NCBI GenBank assembly: GCA_031761405.1
Contig: JASEVX010000007.1
Location: 25,136,859-25,200,858, forward strand
Length of the DNA stretch: 64,000 nt
Origin: Serripes groenlandicus
Lineage: Eukaryota; Mollusca; Bivalvia; Cardiida; Cardiidae
Direction of reading: 5' to 3'
Made by a program: the position numbers and the translations under genes. Positions 55,471-64,000 of the stretch are shown piece after piece. The notes under the pieces are model-generated. The model was not told the origin of the DNA and ran no database searches. It saw only the letters and a list, made by a program, of their open reading frames with translations. Position 1 is the stretch's first letter. The number at the start of each line of letters is the position of its first letter.

Positions 55471-55590
55471 TAATTTAATAACAATGTTCCTTGATTCTAT
55501 GATGCATGGCAGAATATGCATTGTTAACTTGTATGCATATAATGTAAAAGTAATACTATAAATAAAACACATAGCTTGACATATTCAGTT

Positions 55591-55745
55591 TATTAATACT
55601 AGAACTTAGCTAGAAAGGCTGTAATCTGTGTCTATCAATATATTTCCTCATTATTTTGAGATTGTTTTTAAAAATTTGAAATAATGAGGAAATATATTGG
55701 TAGACACAGCTAACAGCCTTTCTAGCTATGTTCTATTATTAATAT
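55591..55745. repeat. Local inverted duplication in an intron
   Basis: Arms 55591-55657 and 55679-55745 (about 67 bp, few differences, e.g. 'TTAGCTAGAAAGGCTG' against its complement) with a spacer of about 21 bp. Confidence 0.92.
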
Positions 55746-56798
55746 AGTGCCCACATTCAACAAATTCTATTATTTTGAATATTGATATTTTTCAGTCAAA
55801 TGAGGTCAAGTCCAGTTATCATATGGAATTGGAAGGCCTTAGGCGTATCACAGACCGATTGCATAAAGAGGGTCTCTCGTTTGGGGAAATCATCACAGAC
55901 AGACATCTGCAAATCCAGAAGTGGATAAGAGAAACTCTTCCAGGGACTGTCCATTCCTATGATGTCTGGCATGTTGCAAAAGGTATAATGATTAGTCAAT
56001 TCTGTTTGTCCGAATTTCATATTGCAACTAGTTCACTCAAAAATACATATTTGCTCCATGAATTAATTCCCAGTTGCAATGTGGGGGCATCTGAGTTAAT
56101 AGACACATCCTATAGTTTACAGGGAAATTTAAATAGGAATGAAGATATTATTGTTTGGGTATCCGTTTATTTTACAGGTATTTAAAACCTATTAAATTGA
56201 ATAACACCTTAATTTACTGTTAGCAATGCTCTGGAAATGATGAACTTAGTAAAATTATACACTAAGTTTTTTTTTGTTACAGCGGTCAAGAAGAAACTTC
56301 TGGCGCTGGCCAAGGAGCGTGACTGTGGATTAAGAGCGTCACCAACCATCTGTACTGGTCAGCAGCATCCTCCTGTGATGACGATGGGGAAATGATCAAG
56401 GCAAAATGGTCATCTGTAGTCAACCATGTCCAGAATATACACGAACACAGTGGCAACTCTAAGTTCCCTGCCTGTCAACATGGCCCATTGGAGCCAAGGG
56501 ACTGGATTAAACCAGGGTATGCTTTATACATGTTTCTCAACCTGGCACAGAATCTAGATACTTGAATTTACTTGTTCAAAGTCCTTCTATTATGCCAGCA
56601 TCCACCATTAGTATTTTCACTAAAAGTCCTGCTATATAGGGATGTTTGTATACAATAGCCATTGGCCATCACTTAGTTTTCCACACCTGTAACTTATTAA
56701 TTTCCCATATCTAAATACTTTGGCTTTAGGTGTTAGTTAATTGTTTTATGGACTGATGTGATTCAGAGCAGGACTAAGGTTTATAGAAAATATTTCTC

Positions 56799-57093
56799 TT
56801 AACCCATTCCCACATCACACATTTGCGGCAGCAACTTACAAAACAACTGGTTAAAAATATGAATAACCTCTATGAATGAACAGTAAAAGTAAGTAATATT
56901 TCTATCTATAGTTGAAAATATTGTACTCTATGAATGAACAGTAAAAGTAAGTAATATTTCTATCTATAGTTGAAAATATTGTAGCAAAAGGAGAAATTCC
57001 GCGTTATGAGTAATTTCTCTTTTGTCCACAATGTTTTCAAATGTCATCTGCTGCAGAGGGGTCAGAAACCATATGTATGTGGGAAAGGGTTAA
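56799..57093. mobile_element. TTAA-flanked MITE, copy C
   Basis: Left 'TTAACCCATTCCCACAT', right 'ATGTGGGAAAGGGTTAA', perfect TTAA at both ends. It contains an internal tandem duplication of about 53 bp ('CTCTATGAATGAACAGTAAA' twice), which explains its larger size. Intronic. Confidence 0.85.
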
Positions 57094-57735
57094 ATGTAAG
57101 TAAAAATAACACACATGACATGCTTTATGTTCAATATATTTGAGATTGATGTAATTTATAAAGGTATTATTTTACAGGTTCCAAAGCAGCAGTAGAATTC
57201 GAAGATATTCTTCTCAAAAACCGCCTGTGTAAGGACATAACAAAATTATCTACAGGTTTTCAAACTTCAACCTTGGAATCATTTCATAGTGTCATTAATC
57301 AATTCGCCCCCAAAATGTGTGGTTATTCTTATCATGGGCAAATGTGTAGACAATTTATTGCAGCCATGCATTTCAACGAAAACATTAAAAGAGCAAAATT
57401 AGTTGGAGAGGATGGCATGGAACAGTTGAAAGTGGTTTTCCCAAAGTATAAGAGAAATGATGAGTTGAGTGTTAGAATACTGAGTGAAGGCATGACATTT
57501 AGGTATGTGGAGAAACTCTTAGGTAAAATGCTGGAGCTTGTGGGAGAGCAAAACTCAGTTTCGACACCGGCACCAGCACCACTGACTTCAGGGAAAAGAA
57601 AGCCCACAAAGTCAGAGGCTCGAGAACTCATTCTCAACGAGATACAAAAAGTTAAAATATTGACAATTTTTGAAAACATCTATAAAAACAAGAAAATGTG
57701 TCCATGGAACACGGATGCCCCGGTTGTTAACTATA

Positions 57736-58465
57736 TTTTAAAACGGACGGACGAACAGTTGGTCCAACCTCAAATTGATACAATTTTTTAAACAATGATA
57801 TGTTGATTGTCATTTGTGTGAAGTTTCATAATGATAGGACATCAGGTTCACTAAAATCTAACTTGACCAAAAACTTTAACCTGAGAATGGAATGGACGAA
57901 CAGACAGACGAACGGACGGACGAACAGTTGGTCCAACCTCAAATTGATACAATTTTTTAAACAATGATATGTTGATTGTCATTTGTGTGAAGTTTCATAA
58001 TGATAGGACATCAGGTTGACTAAAATCTAACTTGACCAAAAACTTTAACCTGAGAATGGAATGGACGAACAGACAGACGAACAGACGGACGAACAGTTGG
58101 TCCAACCTCAAATTGATACAATTTTTTAAAGAATGATATGTTAATAGTCATTTGTGTGAAGTTTCATCATGATCGGACATCAGCTTCACTAAAATCTAAC
58201 TTGACCAAAAACTTTAACCTGGGAATGGACGAACAGACAGACGAACAGACAGATGAACAGTTGGTCCAACCTCAAATTGATACAATTTTTTAAACAATGA
58301 TATGTTGATTGTCATTTGTGTGAAGTTTCATAATGATAGGACATCAGGTTCACTAAAATCTAACTTGACCAAAAACTTTAACCTGAGCGGGACGGACGAA
58401 CGGACGAACGGACGGACGGACTAACAGACCGGAAAACTATATGCCCCTCATACTTCGTATGCCGG
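57736..58465 (+). repeat. Four-copy ~169-bp tandem repeat
   Basis: 'CAGTTGGTCCAACCTCAAAT' at 57756, 57925, 58094 and 58258, spacing 169, 169 and 164. Each unit ends in GACGGACGAACAGAC-rich sequence; the array ends 'CGTATGCCGGGGCATAAT'. It supplies the last codons and stop of the preceding frame. Confidence 0.95.
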
Positions 58466-58489
58466 GGCATAATAAGATTAATTATCAAA

Positions 58490-59100
58490 TATAGTTGAAA
58501 TACATGGTGACAAAAGGAGAACTTGCTCATTATGAGCACTTGCTCCTTTTACAATAATGTTTGCTGCAGTGGCATTTTAAGGGGCATGTAGTGAAAATAA
58601 AAACATTTAGATAAATAAGTTAATTATCAAATGTAGTTGAAAACATTGTGACAAAAGGAGAACTTTCTCATTATGAGCACTTGCTCCTTTTACAACAATG
58701 TTTGCAAAAGTCGTTTGCTGGAGTGGCTTTTTAATGGGCATGTAGTGAAAATAAAAACATCTAGATAAATAAGTTAATTATCAAATGTAGTTGAAAACAT
58801 AGTGACAAAAGGAGAACTTGCCCCTTTTACAACAATGTTTGCAAATATCATTTGCTGCAGTGGCAATGATTTTGTGTACATATCTATAATTTAAACTGCT
58901 TCAACGCTTGCAGGCTCATTTTGAAAACATGACAGACATCTGAAAACATTCAGGCAAATATATAGAAAAACTCTATAATTGGGAGAGATATGTATACATA
59001 ATTGAAAACATGTGGCAAAAGTAAGAATTGAATTATTTTAGCAATTTGGCCTTTTGTCATGTTTTCAAAGGAAGTTTGCAGGTGGCAATGTGTTAACAAT
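58490..59100. mobile_element. Cluster of partial MITE-like units
   Basis: Three units of 'AATTATCAAAT.TAGTTGAAA', 'GTGACAAAAGGAGAACTT', 'GAGCACTTGCTCCTTTTACA' and 'TTTGCTGCAGTGGC' near 58490, 58620 and 58780, plus a diverged unit near 58960-59095. They share the AAAGGAGAA palindrome with the TTAA MITEs. Confidence 0.7.
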
Positions 59101-59561
59101 AGTGACAGTAGCATTGTAGTTCGTGTCAACTGTATAAAACACCAAATAAAAACAATTAAATATAAATAATAAAATGAGCAATACAAATTAAATTCTCAAA
59201 TCATTGTGTTTATTTAGAAATGTGTTTAGTTAAATGACATAGTTAAACCACCAGCACATTCTTCTAGGATGGACTGGTAAATCCTGTGTACTGCTGAGAG
59301 GGAAACTCTTGGCGTATTTTGACCACGACACAAGATGGGATGACAACACGTACTTCCTTTCCAAGATAGCCCCATCACCATCTTACAAGTTGTCTGTAGG
59401 CAACATAGCGATTTCTCCTGCAATAAAAATCAAAAGAACATATGTGCCAGTGCATGAGAAGAGGTACAAGTTGGCATTTCTAAACAGTAGGTTTGGATTA
59501 TCTTGACAACCTGATAAGTCTTGTCAGAATCTACACAGCTTGTGTAAGTAATATGTGAACA

Positions 59562-59720
59562 GTGTATATGAGTCATCCCGCGAGAAAATCAACATTATGG
59601 CCTGTCCGTAATGTATCGACCAAGATCAGTTTGTGCAGACTGATCCGAGCTGACACATTCCATCTCAGGGGGAAAGAGTAATAATTCATGAAACAGACAA
59701 TCGACAGCTGGCGCCTCTAG
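59562..59720 (+). mobile_element. Copy 2 of the palindromic element seen at 4340-4625 (partial)
   Basis: 'TATATGAGTCATCCCGCGAG', 'AAAATCAACATTATGGCCTG', 'GTATCGACC' and 'GAGTAATAATTCATGAAACA' match the left half of the 4340 copy. The right inverted arm is missing. Confidence 0.7.
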
Positions 59721-60152
59721 CAAAATACTTTTGAAATCAGTTTCTCCTTTTGCCACATTGTTTGAACTCCACATTTATAATTCATCTCTCATTTATGGAG
59801 ATATTTCATGTTTTTCAAGTCAGTTGCTGCATATGTGTTGTATAAATAAGTATAGGGGCTGCTAGCTACTTATGCACACTAAATAATATGACTTGAGTGA
59901 GGTAAAAATGCTGTTACTTTACTTTTATTTTCCTGCTTAGATTCCCCATATTGTTGTCTGTATTGCACGTAGGCTGTCTCCAGGACATACCTATTTAGAC
60001 AGACTGCCTCAAAACCAGGATGCTGTGTGATGCAGGCAATGCCTCCTCCATCATCGTTGAATGCATCAATTTTCTCCTTGATGCAATCAACCTCTTCGCA
60101 GCACTTACATTCACGCTCTGTAGACATGTGCAAGCAGAAATTGCATGTGCAC

Positions 60153-60860
60153 CTGTAACAAATATATATCTTTATTAGCCTAATTAGAGAGCTTGCAATA
60201 GCAAAGGATCAGAAACAGCAGGACACTGTTTTGCCATGCAATTTCACATGTGGATAGTGTCTCTTCTTTTGTTATGCAAATTAATTAAAGTTGCAGAACT
60301 TTGCCTGGAAAAGTTGTCAAGTTATGAGCCAAGAACAAGGTAATTTTTTACTTTAATGCAATTCATGTGACATTGAGAACTAAAAAGATATATATATAAC
60401 ACATGCCACACTTTCTACACATTTCTAAAAGGATTTTATTTGCCTAAAGCTGTATAAAAGACCCAGTTGCAATATATACATATCAAAAAAAAATTCAAGC
60501 AAAATAACTAGATAGATGTAGTACTTAGGCATTGTGTCATATCTATTGCATTATTGAGGTTGGAATGTACATTGTAGTTTGTTCACTTGTACAGTTTGCC
60601 AAATTAGCAGAGGTCCTATGGTCTCTAACAAGTAACTGTTGGTTCGGACAAGTTAAAAGAATTCTTTTGCCAGTGTAAATTTACACATAACGGTGAATTG
60701 TAGTGATTCCTAGGTCTTCATGAACAATGATATATACCCGGTATTTACCGTAGACAAAGGACCACATGCTAATTAATAATAGAAAATACCCCTTAAGTAA
60801 GAAATAATAGTAACATAAACGAGTAGGAAAATTAAAAGTTTCTGAAATGTTTTGACCTAC
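60153..60860 (-). other. Intron 1 of the P2X7-like gene
   Basis: Bounded by CTG|GTAGGT (donor, read on the minus strand) and TTGTTACAG|G (acceptor). AT-rich; no element recognised inside. Confidence 0.55.
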
Positions 60861-61059
60861 CAGTCGCTGTTTCCCATCCGTTGGTCACTTTCCTGAACAC
60901 TTTCAGGTTGCAGATTTGCAATCTCCCTTGCTAAAGGCTCAAACTGGTAAGGAGCAACTTCAGTTTGGTTTTCACCGTCAGAAGAGCTTTCACCCGAAAA
61001 AGAACTATTTGGCGAAATGTCATCAGTGTTGTATAGTGAAGCCATTTTTCATAGAGTAA

Positions 61060-61069
61060 TTTAAGTGAC
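61060..61069. promoter_or_regulatory. CRE-like TGACGTCA just upstream of the P2X7-like ATG
   Basis: 'AAGTGACGTCATAAACC' lies about 17 bp 5' of the minus-strand ATG at 61045. A full palindromic CREB/ATF site; use unknown. Confidence 0.35.
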
Positions 61070-61269
61070 GTCATAAACCGATAATTACCATCGGTAATTT
61101 CCGGACATATTTCCGTCAGTTTCCGTAAAGGTGCGTTACTTGGCGGTGATTTATGGCCGTTGGACAGGTAAGCAATCGGATATTTTCGGAAATTTTTCCA
61201 CCAATCGTTACAACTTATTTATTCCGTGATATTTTTCGCCAATCGGACCTGTCATTAAATAGTATCTTT

Positions 61270-61750
61270 AAAAAATCCTCTTCCCCGAAAGTGTCGGGCC
61301 GATTTTCAAATAATTTTGTAGAAATGTTCCTTGTGTGACCCTTTATTAGATTCCTTCAAGAAATGTTGATTAGTTGAAAAACATGGCCGCCAGGGGGCGG
61401 GGCTATTATGCTTTATATAGCTATAGTGAAAACTTAAAAAATCATCTTCTCCGAAAGTGTTCAGCTGATTTTCAAATAATTTTGTAGAAATGTTCATTGG
61501 GTGACCCTCTATCAGATTCCTTCAAGCCATGTTGATTGGTCTGAAAACATGGCGGCGGGGCTATTTTGCCTTATATGGCTATAGTGAAAACTTAAAATAT
61601 CCTCTCCTCCGAAAGTGTCATGCTGATATTCAAATAATTTAGCAGAAACATTCCTTGGGTGACACTCTACAAGATTCCTTTAAACCATGGTCGTTGGTCA
61701 AAATCATGGCCACCAGGGGGCAGGGCTGTTTGGAGATTTGATTTTTGCCT
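61270..61750 (-). repeat. Dispersed repeat, GGGCCATGATGGCCC family, partial, reverse orientation
   Basis: Three units with 'CCGATTTTCAAATAATTTTG', 'CATGGCCGCCAGGGGGCGGG' and 'TTGCCTTATATGGCTATAGT'. Confidence 0.85.
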
Positions 61751-61777
61751 TATGGCCGTGGAGCGATACTGCTCTTG

Positions 61778-62035
61778 TTAATGAAACATGACGCAGTCTA
61801 CGCCGCTGACAGAGCCCTATCTCCGGTTTTTCTACGGAGTTTGATTAGTGGTTCAAACACTTCGATGAACCTTTTCTCAAAATGTATTAATATCGCCGAC
61901 AGCCGGAGCATTATCAAAACTGGATTTTGAGAACAGGTTCGTCGAAGTGTTTGAAAACACTAGACCATTAATCAAACTCCTATAAAAACCCGGAGATAGG
62001 ACATTGCGGCGTAGACTGCGCCATGTCTCATTAAA
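61778..62035. mobile_element. Fold-back/MITE-like element with ~110-bp arms
   Basis: Arms 61778-61882 and about 61923-62035 are imperfect inverted copies ('TTAATGAAACATGACGCAGT', 'CTACGCCGC', 'CCCTATCTCCGG', 'AAACACTTCGATGAACC'). Termini read TTAATGA / TCATTAA. No coding capacity. Confidence 0.88.
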
Positions 62036-62149
62036 AAGGGTGAAGAAATAAATAAGTTACCATTGTTTTTACATTCTTAACAAGAGCAATTATTGCTGTC
62101 TGACCATGCAAATATGACGTCAAGAGTCACGTGGTATACACACACTGAT

Positions 62150-64000
62150 GTTGAAACTTTATCAGAATGTATGTCTTAATGATATGTAGGTCAAATTTGA
62201 ATATGGGTCGTGTTGGGTAAAAAAGTAGGTAACTAGGTCAATATGAAGGAACATATTGTTTACACTCTAGAGCCTAGAGGCCGCAATTTTTGCTTCAGCA
62301 GTCAGAATGTTTGTCCTAATGATATCTAGGTCAAGTTCGAATATGGGTCATATTGAGTAAGACACATGGTCTTTAGGCCAAATTGAGGAAAATATTGTAC
62401 AAACTTCGGAGACCGCATTTTGTCTTTGAGCAAGTTGAAACTTTATCTGAATGTTTGTCTTTATGATATCATTTTAAATCTTTGATGGAATAATTGTCTT
62501 GATGTGTTTTGCATTAGAACCACATTTCATTATTCAGGTAAGCGATCTAGGGCCATCATGGACCTGTTGTTTAAGTTTCCACTATAGCCATATAAGGAAA
62601 AAAAGAACCGTTTTTTGACCAATCAACAATGCTTGAAGGCATCTTATAGAGGGTCACCCAAGGAACACTTCTACAAAATAATTTGAAAAGCGACCAATCA
62701 GTTTGAGAAAAGAAGAATTTTAAAGTTTTTTAGTTCACCTGTGCACGAAGTGCTCAAGGTTAGTTATTGTGATCACATTTTGTCCGGCGTTGTGTGTCAC
62801 CAACAATTACCTTATAAACACTCTATAGGCTACATTTTGCATCAGATCTTCATGAAAGTTTATTAGAACATTCATCTCCATCAAATCTTGGACAAGATCG
62901 AAACTGGGCCATATGTCAACAACTAGGTTACTAGGTCAAATTAAAGGAACATATTGTTAACACTGGAGGCCACATTTTAAACTTTGAGCATGTTGAAACT
63001 ATCAGATTGTTTGTCTAAATGATATGTAGGTCAAGTTCGAATATGGGTCATGTTGGGTCAAAAGGTTGGTCACTAGGTCAAATTGAAGGACAATCTTGTT
63101 AACACTAAAGGCCACATTCCCCCCCCCCCCCCCCGCAGTATGACATTTTGTCAGAACGATTGTCTTTATAATATATAGGTCACGTTTGAAGGGTCAAAAA
63201 CTAGGTCACTAGGTCAAATTGAAGGACAATCTTGTTAACACTAAAGGCCGCATTCCCTCCCCCCGCAGTATGGAATTTTGTCAGAATGATTGTCTTTATA
63301 ATATCTAGGTCAAGTTTGAATAAGGGTCATATTGGGTCAGAAATTAGGTCACTAGGCCACATTGAAAGGAACTCTTCTTAACACTGTAAAAGCCGCATAT
63401 TTTGCTTCAGTAGCTTAACATTTGGTCAGAATGTTTATCTTAATACTATCTAGGCCAAGTTTGTATATAGGTCATACCGGGTCGAAAACAAGGTCACTAT
63501 GCCAAATTGAAGGAAAATATTGTTAACAATCTGGAGGCCGCATTTTTAGCTTCAGCAGCTTTTAATGTTGTCAGAATATTTGTCTGAATGATATCTAGGT
63601 TTAGTTTGAATATGGATCATATTGGGTCAGAAATTAGGTCACTAGGCCAAATTGAAGGGAAATCTTGTAACACTGGATGCTGCATTTTCAACTTGCGCAT
63701 TTTGAAAAATCTTATCACAATGTTTGTCTTGATGATATTTAGGTCAAGTTCGAATATGGGTCATATTGGATCAGAAACTAGGTCATTTGAATGGAAATCT
63801 TGTGAGCACTGTAGCAGCCGAATTTTTAGATTCAGCATCTTCAAATTTGATCAGAATGTTTGTCTTAATGATTTATAAATCAAGTTCAAATATAGGTTAT
63901 ACTGTGTTTAATACTAGGTCACTAGGCCAAATTAAACGAAACATTTTGTTAAAACTCCGGAGGTCGCATTTTTACTTTGAGCAAGTTGAAACTTTGTCAG
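62150..64000 (+). repeat. Tandem ~140-bp repeat array running off the window, with an inserted family end
   Basis: About ten units (period about 130-150 bp) with 'TGATATCTAGGTCAAGTTCG', 'ATATGGGTCATATTGGGTCA', 'GGTCACTAGGCCAAATTGAA' and 'GGCCGCATTTTTGCTTCAG'. A partial GGGCCATGATGGCCC-family copy interrupts it at about 62540-62790. C-runs lie at 63119-63134 and near 63256. Confidence 0.88.

Larger units (their letters stand above)
46362..57735 (+). pseudogene. Transposase-like multigene-family member, split by a LINE insertion
   Basis: Recognised exons: 46362-46427 ('ILVQFEENKKTQDTPTEFLQ'), 46938-47042, 47998-48106 ('RRPPPPPRTV'), 48449-48722 (acidic end 'DSDFEPDSSFHSESEDDD'), 49761-49931 resuming at 54935 to about 55286, 55796-55982, about 56283-56517 and about 57181-57735. 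Up to the LINE all junctions are GT-AG and in phase. Exon 5 has 'EQRKFVVFEANLLSLFQTC', 'TCSCGYKKRW', then after the LINE 'VPAGNILLSAAILFTG' and the conserved 'SGDGRADSPGH'; exon 6 has 'SNEVKSSYHMELEGLRR' and 'ITDRHLQIQKW'; exon 7 'NHLYWSAAS' and 'NHVQNIHEHSG'; exon 8 'FHSVINQFAPKM' and 'FIAAMHFNEN'. The spaced acidic GDGRAD and TDRH suggest a DDE RNase H-like fold (inference). I know the family from bivalves and fish, without a name or function. Besides the LINE there is a TAG ('VERV' stop 'NLQSK') and frameshifts near 55020, 55230 and 56330. The final codons run into a tandem repeat. Confidence 0.7.
59240..61045 (-). pseudogene. P2X7-like C-terminal (ballast) domain gene, probably broken
   Basis: Minus strand. 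Exon 1, 61045-60861: 'MASLYNTDDISPNSSFSG' plus an acidic/Ser-rich stretch ending 'QRMGNSDW'. Exon 2 starts at 60152 with a matching phase: 'CTCNFCLHMSTERECKCCEE' (Zn-binding Cys cluster), 'CITQHPGFEAVCLNRYVLET' and 'AYVQYRQQYGE', ending near 59940. Exon 3 starts near 59417: 'RNRYVAYRQLVRW', TGA, 'WGYLGKEVRVVIPSC', 'KIRQEFPSQQYTGF'. This Cys cluster, AYRQ and PSC...IR.EFP...Y.GF order is that of the cytoplasmic ballast of the P2X7 receptor, which bivalves carry as stand-alone genes without the channel. The TGA replaces a residue in 'W.WG' and a TAG follows 'TGFTSPS'; the exon 2-3 phase does not fit an obvious donor. Confidence 0.75.

Noticed and set aside
59309..59506. Plus-strand 65-codon frame
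   Set aside because: Antisense of P2X7-like exon 3, where the PSC/IR/EFP motifs are on the minus strand.
62150..64000. CRISPR-like array
   Set aside because: Units are contiguous diverged ~140-bp repeats without distinct spacers, and the genome is eukaryotic.

Overview
The window looks like nuclear DNA of a bivalve mollusc, probably a clam-like heterodont. It is AT-rich and intron-bearing, with no operons and a very high load of transposable elements. The species call is an inference from repeat and gene families I recognise: tRNA-derived SINEs ending in GGCGTTAAAC plus AATC tails, 'GGGCCATGATGGCCC' repeats with ~165-bp internal units, P2X7-like C-terminal-domain genes, and lineage-expanded uncharacterised zinc-finger and transposase-like families. 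No search was run.

Layout. 1-9.3 kb: fragments of one LINE family (one copy with a twin-priming inversion), pieces of a secreted-type and EF-hand calcium-binding gene (broken by a stop), and a decayed tyrosine-recombinase (DUF3504/Crypton-like) gene on the minus strand. 9.3-17.8 kb: repeats, a 5'-truncated L1/Tx1-type LINE (minus) and a TTAA-flanked MITE. 18-26.3 kb: a broken C2H2 multigene-family member, a CT-rich microsatellite, a ~690-bp tandem duplication with a large palindrome, two tRNA-type SINEs, a Ginger/KRBA2-like integrase split by a repeat, and a decayed acidic-repeat tract. 27-32 kb: dispersed repeats, a possible membrane-protein exon and a Penelope-like RT fragment. 32.1-36.5 kb: a complete, apparently intact hAT transposon. 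36.5-38.5 kb: a ~165-bp tandem array. 40.4-44.9 kb: a decayed minus-strand multigene-family member bracketed by copies of a 14-bp motif and split by a dispersed repeat. 46.4-57.8 kb: a multi-exon transposase-like gene whose fifth recognised exon is split by a nearly full-length ~5-kb CR1-type LINE. 59.2-61.0 kb: a P2X7-like gene, minus strand, with a stop. 62-64 kb: tandem repeats running off the end.

The strongest result is the hAT element at 32086-36516. It has 15-bp perfect terminal inverted repeats, an 8-bp target-site duplication GTAATGCC on both sides, and a seven-exon transposase of 757 codons that stays in frame across six GT-AG introns with the D-D-E residues and a BED/TTF-type zinc finger intact. 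The second is the CR1-type LINE. Removing it restores the host exon to the base. Its ORF1 carries an SGNH/GDSL esterase domain plus two CCHC knuckles, and ORF1 and the endonuclease ORF lie in one frame separated only by a UAG, with no ATG before the endonuclease. Third, the window holds several unrelated imperfect palindromes with short spacers, some inside former coding sequence, which suggests local inverted duplication (template switching). Most other genes are visibly broken, so this reads as a transposon graveyard with one or two recent arrivals.
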